From Crotophaga sulcirostris (taxonomy: Eukaryota > Chordata > Aves > Cuculiformes > Crotophagidae): DNA of 64,000 nucleotides. The translations under genes were made by a program, and so were the position numbers. Position 1 is the first letter of the stretch, and every line of letters begins with the position of its first letter. The notes below the pieces were generated by a model. The model saw only the letters and a program-made list of their open reading frames with translations. It was not told the DNA's origin and ran no database searches. The stretch is taken from the NCBI GenBank assembly GCA_013397455.1, contig VYZB01000097.1:1751570-1815569 (forward strand), in the 5' to 3' direction. This document shows, in pieces, positions 1 to 11,541 of this stretch.

Positions 1-3000
1 TGTTCTTGGCCCCATCAAGCAGGTGTGATGTAAAACAAGACACAAGACTCCATCTCCTTCACTAATTATTTGTATTCTGATCTTACTGACTACCTCAATG
101 AAAGGGTGACTTGCAGAGGAGCTGTGAAAACAAGCCATCTTCAGGTCTTGGCTGTTTTTCAACCACATGCTACAGACCGCCGACATTAGCTGGCAAATTA
201 ATGTATTTGTGTATTTCAACATGGGATGTAGAAAGAGGCCCAACATGCTCTAGACAACTTACTCTGGACATACCTAAGGCCGTGATTTCAGGTGGGAAAT
301 ATCAAATAGGTGATTATAGTCTGAGGAAGGTGATTGTTCTTAAGAAGCAATGCAAGCAACGCAATGTGGTGATTTCAGGGGTTTTTGTTTTTAAATACCA
401 GTCTAGTTCAGATATATTTATAACTAGTGAAGGAGCAGGATGATATCTGAGTAAGACAACCGTCTTTGTTTCCACATCTCCTGGCATGGATCAGGTTTTC
501 AAGAGTTCCTGTTCCAGCACTGTCAACATTAGCCTCATCTTTAACGTTTTTTTAGTCCTTGTTTTCCTTTCATGATGATCATGGAATATACTACTCACTC
601 TATCTCAGCTCTGTGGTAGGAAGAGTGAAATCAGAATGGTAGATATTGAAAGGATATAGTAACAAAGACATAATACTAGGGTACAGTAAGGGGGAAAAAG
701 TAGAGAAATAGGGGATGTAAGAAACCTTCACAGTAGAGTGGGAAAGTCTGTGGAATCACAAGAAGGGACTTAAAAGATGAACAAGTTTGGAATATTCAAA
801 CGATCTTCTAATAATTAGCCTAAGGAAAACAATACCAAATGGGGAAAAAAAAGCCCTCAACACCAAAACAAAAAAAAAACTGGTACAATCCCAGCCAAAA
901 TAAAAGCAAGGACCAATAACACAGTGAGAGTAGATTACAGTAGATTATTTATAGATGTCATGCTATGTAAGTCACGCTGCATACCTTAATTTGCATTTAA
1001 TATTTAATAAACAGTGTTAGTTTCTAAGATACAGCAATTTCCTCCTTTGCTTGAAGGGGATGGGTGTTGTGTGGCCACTCATCACCTATGATCTGAACTC
1101 TTTCTGAACAGAATCAAAAGTAATACTGAAATTCAGTGGTTTTCTGACATTTGCTTGGAGTCCTAAAATAATCTAAAACAATTCTGGGGGTACAAATTTT
1201 ACTTTTCTCATACAAATCCTAAATTTAATTGAGGAGAATCAACACCCCTTGTATGACCTCACCTCCTTTTTTGGCTGCTTACATTATTTTTCATTAGTTA
1301 TTCTGTTACAGCAGCTCTCTGATGGACCTTTCTATGAGATTCTTCATGAACACAGAACCCTTGTCCTAAACAGCTTCCAGTCACCAGATATTTGGACTAC
1401 CCCAAGAAACAAGGAAACAAAACCACCACTTAGAACACTGACAAAATTCAGGGTGGGAGCACTCAAATGGAGTCATTATCAGATTTTGCCCCTCAGCCTG
1501 CTCACACGGCCACGGTTACATTTAAATACTTTTAAATAAACTTCTGCAACATAAAATCAGACAGAAGCTTTTTTCAAACAGAATCAGGAATCATCCAATA
1601 CTGAAATGTCTAGCATGCCTGTACCTTGAATAGTCTTCTTTCATGATTGGTGTACAAAAAGAATTTTCATGTTATTCAGAGCATCTTAAACAAGAGGGAC
1701 ACTGGAAAATAATAATAGACTTGATCATATTGGGGCAGAATATATAAACCACGGTATCTCTGTGAGGAAAAAGACTTCCTGTCTGTTGGCGTTTGTGTGT
1801 CTAGTTAAGTACAGATTTTTTGGCTACTAAGACATTTTTCCAGAGCTATGGTGAAACAAAACCTAAACAAGTCAAGTAAAGCCATGAATGGATAAATACT
1901 CTGGTACTCTTTCAGAATAAACCTGGAAAATTCCGCATGCAGGTAAGCCCAGTTCTTCCAACATGGTTATTTTTCAGCCATGCTATTTCTAACAAGCTCT
2001 TACTTAACTGTAGAAAGACTATCTCTAAGCAAGTGTTGTTTTCATTTCCATGTGCTTGAGAACATCACTGTAATTCATCTTTTGATCTTGTATCTGGCTC
2101 CATTTAAAAAGGAATGTTTGTACCAGGCCTGGGATCACGTAAGCATCTCCCAAGCCACCTAGCTCCTAAAAGACAGAAAGGATAGAAAGAGGCGGAGAGA
2201 ATGAATGTAACAGAGAACTGGGATCCACAGTACTGAAGACTGAGGTTCTGTCCCCACTTTGTGAATTCCTAGCCAGGACTCTATGACAGCCACTACACTC
2301 AAGTTTGCTCTTTTTAATTGACTGACATCACATGGTGAATGTGAATAGGTCTCCAGAAGCTGATTACCACCATTGGCTGATGGGAGTATTTCTTATGGAA
2401 GGAAATGAAGCAGCAAATTGGCTCAGAAGACATTTGAATCGATCAGTAGCTTTCCCAGGAACTCACATAAAACCCAAAGCAAAAAGGCTTAAAGTAATTA
2501 AAATAGGAGTTGAAAGCTCCATCTTGAGAGATTCTCACCAAAGTTTCTGAAAGGAAAAGGCTGGTCTTGGTTTTACAGAGGGATGTGTGAAATGAAACAT
2601 ACCGAACCTCAGATGGGAGACAGATTTCCTTAATCTAAATGATATAATGACTATTTTGAGAGTTTATGAAAACTGACAGGTCAGGGAGACACTTAGTGCT
2701 TATGTTAAGAAGTCAAAGTATGCTATCATAAAGAAGGAAATGATAGCAAGGTCTTTTCTTGCTAGGTAAACACCTTGCAATGTTCTGGGACATCCTTGCA
2801 GATCTTGCTACAGCAGCATAGGACATTAACCTGTTACAGTTCCACAAGGGTCATTTACTACAGTTGCTCCTTAATGAAATGTAATTACAAGTAGCCCCTT
2901 CTTAACACTTCCATTTCAAAATGCAATTTCTTTAGAATAAGATGTGCTTTAGAATTAAGCAATTGCTCACTTTTACAAGACTTTCACAACTGGATAGTGA

Positions 3001-3573
3001 ACAAGTTCTTAGATGAAATTTTACCTTGCTTGCTCTATTGATGCACTGAAAAATTCATTACATCTCTAGCTCTCAACTTTTATAAACAGGAAAACTTTAA
3101 ATAAATACTTTTATCCTGAAATTTGGAATTTATCTATTCTGTATCTAAAGGACATCAACAGAACAGCAGGCATAACAGTCAAGCTACTAATTTCATTTTC
3201 AGATAGGAGTAAGTTGAGAAGTTGAATACGAAAACATGAGATTTTGAATATGCGTGGTTAGTACAAAAGTGAAATACGATGAAAGAATAATCTTATTCAT
3301 CTTAATAAATGCAGGAAAAGCCAAAAATAGTGTTCTCATATTCATTTATTTTTGAGCCATGGACCTAAAAGATATTTTTAATGCAGAGGAACTAAATCAT
3401 GCTTGTCCAATGTATTTTCCATCAGCTTCAAGTTATATATCACTATGTAAATTTATATGTATGGAATCTTTCTTCAGTATCTTTATGGCTGATAGCCAGT
3501 GGGATTAATGGAATGTATGAAATACCAAAGAAAATGTGTAGGTTGAATCCCTAAAACAAAAGCTGGAAAGCAG
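1..3573. other. Non-coding AT-rich sequence
   Basis: No open frame here has recognisable protein similarity, and codon usage and length look like chance. I see short A-runs (near 842-883) but no recognisable young transposon. It could be intron or intergenic DNA. Confidence 0.6.
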
Positions 3574-3690
3574 GGTGGTCCTCTGAGTTCAGTTCTCACA
3601 TAATGCACTGAGTCATTTGGTGACCTTGGACAAGCAATCTGACCTTCTGGCACTTTGGTGAGGCCAACTGTAAAGCAGTGTATAACCAAA
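3574..3690 (+). repeat. MIR-like / CORE-SINE relic
   Basis: The stretch around 3618-3640 reads GGTGACCTTGGACAAGCAAT, close to the MIR/CORE-SINE core 'gtgaccttgggcaagt'. It is followed by a 'ctgacctt...gtgaggccaactgtaaa' stretch in the same order as the MIR core and 3' part. It is strongly diverged and has no clear target-site duplication, as expected of a pre-avian insertion. A chance match or another CORE-SINE family (AmnSINE, LF-SINE) is possible. Confidence 0.5.
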
Positions 3691-6600
3691 CATGAGAGAT
3701 TAGTTGCTGCAAAACGAAGTGAGTCATTTTGGTAGGATATTACCCCCTAAGCACCCTCTCTGCTCATCAGAAAAATAGTAGATAAGGCAATACGCTAATA
3801 TGTGTTTGCCTGTGTCTATAGCGATCAAACTTGGAAGAACAGTTACTCTTTGAAGATATTTGCCAAGCCTTACTGAGCTACTTCCTCCCTCTGCAGTGTT
3901 TCTTTTGTAGACTTCTCCAGTGCCAGATTGAATTATAGGCTCAATGGAAAAAAAAAAAAAATATATATATATATATATCTGCCACCAGGCCTTTCAATGA
4001 TTCCAATATTTCTAAGCTTAGGAATCAGAAAAGCTGTTTCAGAGGAAGCAAATCGCTAGGTTTTGAGCCTATTCTGAAAGAAAAATTTTGAGGTTTGAAG
4101 AGTCCCTCTGGTTTTACTTTTTTTTGTTTTTGTTTTTTTTAATGTCTGTGAGGTGAGCCCAAGGCCAGACTAAGGATTGCATCAGGAAAATGGAAAGATG
4201 AAGAGAAGAGAGAAAGAATGGCCTCAGCCCTAAAATAGCACTGTAAAGGGCGTTTTACTTGGAACTTTATTTCAGCTGACATCAGTCAGGGTAAGAAAAA
4301 GATTTTAGTTCAAAAGTGTAAAACTAAAACAGAGCATTTAAGGCCGGATGTAACACTCAGATCTATGTTATGTCTTGAAAAAAAAAAAACTCAGGTTCAA
4401 CCTGGACCAGAAGTTAATGTTTTTTCAACTTGAGAAACATTTGGTTTGTTTTGATGTCTTTGACCCTGGAGAAGACAAAGGCAGCACACAACTCAAGACA
4501 CACTCAGAAAAATAAAAGGAACTGAAGTGCAACAGCAGCTACTAGGTTCTTTTATTCCTTGTGAATAGAAAATTTCAGGAAAAGTCAGTTTAGAGCATTG
4601 ATTTTTAAAGCCAGGCTTCTGATTATCTCTGATATCTTAATGCAACACCACTGGGAATTTTCTAGCAATGCCAACAATACAGAATTTTTAGTATAATGCA
4701 TAGGAAAGAAACCATTCCCTTTTTGTATAAATGCTACAGTTTCATCAATGGAGCTCCTTCAACCATGGTTTGCAAACCAAAGTAGGTGCTTATGCCTAGT
4801 TTCACTAAGCAAGACAACATGGCAAGCCTCGGAGCCACAGAACTATGGCTGCGCTCTTCAGTAGGGAATAGGTTTAACTGAATCAATACTTGCAATAATG
4901 CATCTTCGACCTACCTCATATTCAGAAAATTCAGTGACTGTCATGTTACCCAGACTAATTCCCTTCTTCCACCAAATTTTCTGTCATGGATCCAAACTGT
5001 ACTGCATAAAATTGACTGCTAGCAACTTGCAGATGAAATTTTGCCTAAGCTTCAAAAGTGAACATTCTTCCTCAAAGTGCAGAAACAAGTGGGGAAAACA
5101 ATGCTAGCATCAAGGAGATAATGGGAAGAACATAAGTAGAATCTTGGACCAATTGATGAGGAACAGGAGGATTCATTACTTATTCATTCCAGTTCTCAAA
5201 ACAGTATCAAGCATATACCACCATATACCATCAAACATATTCCTTGATATGGAAATTAATGCTATCTCCCTGAGACTGGCTTCTTTATTTAAGAAGACTT
5301 GTGTAGATGAAGTGGTCCAGTGGCAAGTGAACTGATTGATGATCTGCTAATCACTTTCCCCATTTCATAATTCTAACCACTATGCTATTTAAACTGTTTC
5401 ATCTCTGTACTAACATTAAAAGGAAAAGAAAGGGTGAAGGAAAAGGGAAAACAAGTCTTTTCATTAGGCAGGTCTGTACATGCTTAGCCAGCTCTTCTGT
5501 TCTGGTTTTAAGGCAGAAGAAAAAAAAAACACTGAAACATAAAGCACTGTGGATTGTATGGAAAATTTTACTCAGATCAAGTGCCTGGCCAACACCACAA
5601 AATGGACTGGAGACAAATCTGATAATTAGAAAAAGCAGGGAATAACAAAATATTTTTGACTCATGCCATATCGGGCAGACTCTGAAAATTCTCAGAAGCA
5701 ACAAAACAGAATTTCTTTCCCCTCAGCTTACTACATTTTTATGCTAGAGCAATACCACTGGTTTCAGAGGTATTATATTGGTGTAATACTGAAGTCAGGA
5801 ATTAAGCCAAACCTCACCATATTCTTCCATGACAGTTCATTTTCATAGGTATTTACTCAAACTGCACAAACAACCAGGTAAACCAGGAGTGACTACATTT
5901 ACGTCAGTTTTGTACAACTGACATAAACAAGATCAGAAACACTCCTATTGTATTAATCTGATTTATAGTGCCTGGGGTTTGTTTTTGTTTTCCTTTTGGA
6001 CCAGCTGGCCAGGGTAAACACATATGCTGACCAGTCCGCAGCAAGGGTGGGATAAACACCATAACCATCACACAAGGGAGACCATATAGGGTAAGTATGT
6101 CTGATGCCTGCTTTTCATCTACTGCTTCCACTGCCACTGCCAGCTGAGCAGGTAGTGGAGGCTGGAAGGCACAGTGATAAGGCCTGGAAAAGAAAAAAAG
6201 ATTTGCCAGAAAGTAGTCAAATAAGAGCAAGAGAAGAATAATGCCAGTGAAGGAGCCAGAGTACAAAACAAAAACAATACCAGGTAAAAGAACTCAGGAA
6301 ATCACTGGAACAAGTACTAAAGTGGAGAGCTGAGGAAAGCCTTCAGAAGCTAGAGCTGAGAAAAGATGAAGCAGGAGGAGGTACAAAAGGGGAAAACAAG
6401 TACCGGAACAAAAATCTGAAATTAGGTAAGAGAATACATAGCAACCTCTTGTCAGAGCTGTTGCGCAGTATATTTAACTATTCAGAGAAGCAAGATGACA
6501 GTAGTCGTAACAAATGTAAGGGCCTTCACTTTTCTTACCTCAATACTTTAAATGGCTACAGAAGATTAAGGCAGTCTTTAGAAAGTAGTTCTGTTTTTTA

Positions 6601-7309
6601 CTCTCTTTTTACACATAGCATGTTTGTTTTTTCTGCCTAAAGAGGGTTTGTGGAGTTATTGGAAACATCCAGCGTAGAGAATGTAGAGAAGTGAAGGAAT
6701 GAAGTTGAATCAGGGGAAAAAAGGGGGATGTGTGCTTTAGTTTTTGTCTTTGCTTCTTACCACCCAACTCAATTTTTATCTGCAATAAACTAAATTAATT
6801 TTCTCCAAGTCGAGTTTGTTTTGCCTATGGACAATACCTGGGAACTGGTATCTCTGTATCTATGTCAACCCACAGGGTTTTTCATCTTATTTACTCCCCT
6901 GTCTGCTGAGGATGGGTAGTGAGAGAGCAGCTGGATGGGCATGACAATGATGCACATTTTTATTTTGCCACTTCTGTCTTCATCTCATTTCATTTCACTT
7001 CCTCCCTCTCTAAGAAAACTGAAGCCTAATGAAGAGAGATGCCTTATGAAATCACCCACAATGATCTGCTCTAAGCAGCAGATGAGCTGAACCAAGTAGC
7101 CCAGTATGTAAAAACTAATGGAGGTTTTCAAGAAGGGAAACAGTATGAGAAATAAAACATAAAGCAGAAAATTACAAACATAAAATAGAACTTTTCTCCC
7201 TTTGTGATTCACGTGCTTCAGTTGTTGAATAAAAGGGAAAGTTTTGTTTCCAAATGAGTCATAACTAAACACTTGCCTGCAAAGAGCTAAATACTTAGTA
7301 TTTAAGCGT
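3691..7309. other. Non-coding sequence
   Basis: Apart from the microsatellite at 3948-3978 nothing coding is recognised. Open frames of up to 120 codons (for example 5904-6266, minus) lack any recognisable domain and fit chance expectation. Short T-runs and A-runs are scattered (near 4119-4140, 4378-4389, 5519-5530). Confidence 0.55.
3948..3978. repeat. A-run followed by (AT)n microsatellite
   Basis: About 13-14 A residues run directly into about nine AT dinucleotides. This is simple-sequence DNA that is likely length-polymorphic. Confidence 0.9.
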
Positions 7310-7595
7310 TAAGTGCAGTGATAGGATGAAGGGTAATAGTTTTAAACTGAAAGAGGGTAGATTTGGATTAGGTATTTGAAAGAAATTTTTTACTGTGAAG
7401 GAGATGAGGCACTGGAACAGGTTGTCCAGAGAAGCTGTGGAAGCCCCATCCCTGGAGGCATTCAAGACAAGGTTGGATGAGGCTATAAGCAACCTGATCT
7501 AATGGAAGGTGACCCTGCCCATGGCAGGGTGGTTGGAACTGGATGATCTTTAAGGTCCTTTCCAACCCAAACCATTCTATGATTCTGTTATTCTA
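7310..7595 (+). mobile_element. CR1 LINE, 5'-truncated 3' end (CR1-1)
   Basis: This is a sense copy of the CR1 3' end. It covers the last codons of ORF2 (the stretch equivalent to '...RHWNRLSREAVEAPSLEAFKTRLDE'), then the 3' UTR with 'ggtggttggaactggatgatctttaaggtcc' in two short blocks, and ends in a degenerate octamer tail (ATTCTATGATTCTGTTATTCTA) at 7573-7595. Only about 285 bp remain of a roughly 4.5-kb element, the usual outcome of incomplete reverse transcription. It is non-functional. It lies 315 bp from an inverted copy of the same region (CR1-2). Confidence 0.93.
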
Positions 7596-7910
7596 AGGTA
7601 CTTACTACTTGTGTATGCTCATTTGCATAGCAAATTAAGCAGATGGAGCAATGTTCTCAACTTTTAAACTCTGCTATTCTGCTATCTGTATCATATATAG
7701 AAGAATTAATGCCAAATTTGAATGTAGTTTTGGTTCAGAATTAAAAAAAAAAACAAACCCCAAACAATAGAAAGCTTTATATGGAATTTAGCAGCATAAA
7801 ATTCAATCATTTTGAAGCTCTACCTTAGCTGCCTGTCCCAAAATCTTTTTATGACCACTCTGCCCTTGAAAGCATCAGTGGTGCTGAGAAAGTATTGGCA
7901 GTAATCACAA
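7596..7910. other. Non-repetitive spacer between inverted CR1 copies
   Basis: This AT-rich DNA with an A-run at 7742-7752 shows no gene or recognisable repeat. It would be the loop if the two flanking CR1 3' ends pair. Confidence 0.6.
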
Positions 7911-8940
7911 AATTCATGGAATCATGGAATCATAGAATGGTTTGGATTGGAAGGGACCTTAAAGATTGTCCAGTTGAAACGCCCCTGTGGACACCTTCCA
8001 CTAGATCAGGTTACTCCAGGGATGGGGCATCCACAACTTCTCTGGGCAAACATTTCTAGTGCCTCACCACCCTCACGGTAAAAACTTTTTTTCTTATATC
8101 TAATCTGAATCTACCTTCTTTCAGTTTAAAGTCATTATCCCTTGTCCTATCACTACATGTCCTTGTAAAAAGTTCCTCTCCAAGTTTCTTGTAGGCCCCC
8201 TTTAGGTACCGGAAGACTGCTATAAGGACTCCCTGGAGCCTTCTCTCCTCTAGGCTGAACAACCCCAACTCTCTCAGCCTGTCTTCATAAGAGAGATGTT
8301 CCATTACTCTGATTATCTTCATAGCCCTTCTCTGGACCCGCTCCAACAAGTCCATGTCTTTATTGTGCTGAGGGCTCCAGAGCCAGGTGCAGTACTCCAG
8401 GTGGGGCTTCATGAGAGTGGAGTAGAGAGGTAGATCCACCTCCTTCAAACTGCCACTCACACTTCTTTTGATGCAACCCAGAATACTGTTAGCCTTCTGG
8501 GCTGTCAGCACATATTATCAGCTCATGGCCAGTATTTCACCCACCAGTAACCCCATGTCCTTATCTGCAGGGCTGATCTCAATTCCTCCATCCACCAACC
8601 TGTATTAATACCAGAGCCTGCCCCTACCCATGTGTAGGACCTTGCACTTCACCTTGTTGGATTTCATGAGGTTTCCATGGGCCCACATCTCAAGCATATC
8701 ATGGTCTTTCTGGATGGTAACCCTTCCCTCCAGTGTGTTGACCACACCACATAACTTGGTGTTATTGGCAAACTTGCTGAGAGTGCATTTGATCCCAATG
8801 TCAATGTCACCTACAAAGATGTTAAACAGCATCAGTCCCAATACTGATAGAAATGCCATTTGTCACTGGTCTTCACTTGGACATTGAGCTGTTGACCACA
8901 ACTCTTTGAGTGCAACCTTCCATTCACTCCTTTTAAACCC
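7911..8940 (-). mobile_element. CR1 LINE, antisense, 5'-truncated (CR1-2)
   Basis: Read on the minus strand this is about 1 kb of CR1 3' sequence. It holds the C-terminal part of the reverse transcriptase, the post-RT region, the 3' UTR and a short (GAATCATG)-like octamer tail at 7913-7940. The 5' truncation lies near 8940, just upstream of the RT motif B region. Divergence is moderate: the two blocks of ORF2 are in the same frame but separated by stop codons. Confidence 0.93.
8056..8859 (-). pseudogene. CR1 ORF2 C-terminal fragment (broken reverse transcriptase)
   Basis: Two open blocks on the minus strand (8859-8605 and 8511-8056) lie in the same reading frame, separated by stops near 8602-8604 and between 8512 and 8560. 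The first carries LFNIFVGDIDIGIKCTLSKF followed by ANN, where the CR1 RT catalytic box is normally FADD. Both catalytic aspartates are replaced by asparagine, so it cannot be an active polymerase. The second block is the C-terminal domain with 'LYSTLMKPHLEYCTWLWSP' and 'LERVQRRAMKIIR', typical of CR1. RT motifs 1, 2 and A are absent because of 5' truncation. Confidence 0.9.
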
Positions 8941-9871
8941 TTTGGTTGCTGGATTTCTCAATGGCACTTAAGCTGTTGTCAGAAGCCACTAGATCTAACT
9001 TGCGGCAGCTTCATTTATCCTACATGTTCTTATCTAAAGTTTTCAATTTCAGAGCATGATATGCCTACAGCCAAATTAAGTTTCTTCTATCTGGACTAAC
9101 CTGAAGTAAATATTTCTATCAATGACTGAATGGTTGCCTTTTAAAAATGAGCATTTTCCATCAGATACCAGAAAAGGATATCAAAAATGTATTTTTATTC
9201 CTAATTCCTATTATTGTTCGTTGGATGGCAATGTTGATTTAAGAATATTGCTGGTGTAACATCTCTGATAATAATCTAGGTAATGACTACAGAATACTGA
9301 ATCATAAATTGATAGAATTAAAACCATTCAGATCTCCACTTATGAAGACTGTTCCCATTTCTCAGTGATACTATTATCTACTAAATTGCTTAAATTACAT
9401 AAAGACTTATGGGTGAAAAACTGTTCACTAGAATGTGCCCATGGTTCCTTGTTCCTAGAAAGATCTCAAATGTAGTATACATTTTCTGAAATCTTTAAAT
9501 TCACTGTCCAGAAGCTGTTCTAATGCAGGCATATTCTAAAATAGCATTTTTTTCATGCTAATCTGTGTTATTAGAAAGTTCACTTAGAAATGTTCAACAA
9601 GGTAGAAGAATCTACACCTGCAAAAGGCACCTTTGTTAAACTGCCTTTAATGATTAAAACAAATTGAAAACTGTTCAGCAAAGAGCTATTTAAATAAAAT
9701 CAGTTAACTCCAAAATTAGTCTGGAGGTTTTTCCTCATTTGTGCTTCTATCCTTTTTTGAATCTCTATTAACTCTTCTATAATAGATTATCAAAATAAGA
9801 CAATTTAATTTAACATGTATAAGTTGAGTGATCATGTTCTTGTAATACCTATTTTTTACTGTAGTCATTTT

Positions 9872-9894
9872 TATATATACACACACACATATAT
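9872..9894. repeat. (TA)n(CA)n(TA)n microsatellite
   Basis: TA repeats pass into five CA dinucleotides and back to TA. This is simple-sequence DNA. Confidence 0.85.
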
Positions 9895-10032
9895 TTCTAT
9901 AGAGGAATTATATATACATACCATTAAAAAAATCTTTAATCTCTGAGTGTGCAATGTCTTACACAAAATAGGGCAACTATGGAGTCATTATTTTAATCTC
10001 TCCAGTACCTGAATCTTGGACTAATTGGTTTC

Positions 10033-10058
10033 TTGATGTGTAGAAATCTACACATCAA
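10033..10058. repeat. 26-bp near-perfect palindrome
   Basis: The arm TTGATGTGTAGA (10033-10044) is matched exactly by its reverse complement at 10047-10058, with a 2-base centre. Twelve perfect pairs with almost no loop favour a cruciform or a dyad-symmetric protein site rather than a miRNA hairpin. No function is known. Confidence 0.8.
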
Positions 10059-11360
10059 ATATTGACAAATATTATCAGTGTCATGAAATTATCAAAGCTG
10101 TTTGACTTTATTCTGATTTGGATCGGAAACTAAACACGTGAAAATTCTACATGAAACAACTACAAAAACAATTATTGGAAAAAAGTAAAGTTTGAAATCT
10201 AAAAATGCCCTCTGAAAAAAAAGCTATTCTGATTTATGCAGTGTACAGTTCTCATGTAACATTCAAAACTCTCTGAAGCTACTGAAATAGTTGGAGTTTA
10301 TTCTCTTATGTCAATAAAATTAGAATGGCACCCCTAGCATTATTAACACCTATAAAATGCTTTAAAAATAGATGGTGTAAGGGAGGTGGTCAGTTATGGA
10401 GGTTTTCTTCGCATTCTCTGTGTCATAAGCAAAGAATGTGTTTTTATTTCAAAAAGCGTTTTAGTAACATAAGTGAGGGGTAGGTAGTGCATTTTGCAAT
10501 TGTTACTCTACTATTCAGATTCTTGTAATATTACAGGTTCTTACATATTAGGTTGTATATTCCCAATGCAGGAAGAGAACTTTGAATCTACAGCTACTGG
10601 TAGGTCAAAGGTAAACCATATGGTATAAAAACACAGCTTTTGTAGACCCTTTATCCTCAGAAATCCACAGCTTTCTGGTATGCATACAAATGCTGAAAGG
10701 GCAGTCATACCTGCAAAAGAGTTTCTCTGGATTTAAAGCCAGCAAAGAGGCTAGCAGAAACACTGAAGACCTTTCCTTGTCCTATCTTGGCTCCTGGTTT
10801 CCTCATCTGCCAGTTTTAATCCTCGATATAGCTGTAAACGTCTGTCAGTCAGTGAAGTACTTCATCCGCTCTGGGAGCTCCTTATATGAGCTAATACACT
10901 ACAATGCCAGCCTATGTTCTAAGGTAGATAATATTTCTTAATTCTGATCATATGGTCACAGAAACTGAAAGGCAGTGTTTTTAATAACCTCTACAGTAAT
11001 TGCTTTAAATAAACTAAGGAAAATAAAATCAGTAATCCTGCTCTGAAACTATATTCTACTTAAGTAGAGACAAGACTTTGCAGAAACATTATTCTCAGGG
11101 CAGTTTTATGCCATGCAGATTTTCAGTGCTTTTTAGAGATAAGATTTAATCAGGTCAAGAATATTTTGGCTTTTTAAGGTCTGTATAGTATATAAAAAAG
11201 CTGTTTAATTCTGATCAGTGACACTTCTGCTATTCTAATCTTTAATCCTCATGTGGATTTTCTAGAGCGTCATAGTTTTAACCAACATATACATTAACTG
11301 CCATTGAAGAGTCAGATACAACCCATGGATTCTCAGATGTCTCTTTCTTACACTATAAAG

Positions 11361-11541
11361 CAGGAATGTCGAACTCAGGGCTCCCACCATTCTCCTGCTC
11401 CTGCAGCGTAACACACGTCACACCCTGCACCCATGCCCAGCGCTGGCAGGAGCGCAGGGGCAAGGAGCTCGGCGCTGCCAGCAGGTACAAACAAGGTGCT
11501 GGACCAGATTCTGCCCACAGGCCGTGAGTTTGACGCCCCTG
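11361..11541. mobile_element. hAT-type non-autonomous DNA transposon (MITE), 181 bp
   Basis: The ends are terminal inverted repeats: CAGGAATGTCGAACTCAGGG at 11361-11380 pairs with the reverse complement of 11521-11541, matching at 16 of 21 positions. They are flanked by an 8-bp target-site duplication, ctataaag (11353-11360) and ctataaac (11542-11549), with 7 of 8 bases identical. TIRs beginning CAG and an 8-bp duplication are hallmarks of the hAT superfamily. The inside is GC-rich and has no transposase, so it was mobilised in trans by an unknown autonomous partner. The 'gtcaaactc'-type end is like hAT families seen in amniotes; I do not assign a named family. Mismatches in TIRs and duplication show it is an old insertion. 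Confidence 0.85.

Larger units (their letters stand above)
8941..11360. other. Non-coding AT-rich sequence
   Basis: No gene is recognised. It contains a TA/CA microsatellite (9872-9894) and a near-perfect 26-bp palindrome (10033-10058). The open frame at 10690-10941 (83 codons) has no recognisable similarity. Confidence 0.55.

Noticed and set aside
5904..6266. 120-codon minus-strand frame with a hydrophobic start (possible membrane protein)
   Set aside because: No recognisable domain, low-complexity Leu/Phe from T-rich DNA, no splice or promoter context.
8630..8887. Plus-strand 85-codon open frame
   Set aside because: It is the antisense shadow of CR1-2 ORF2; the minus strand carries the recognisable RT sequence.
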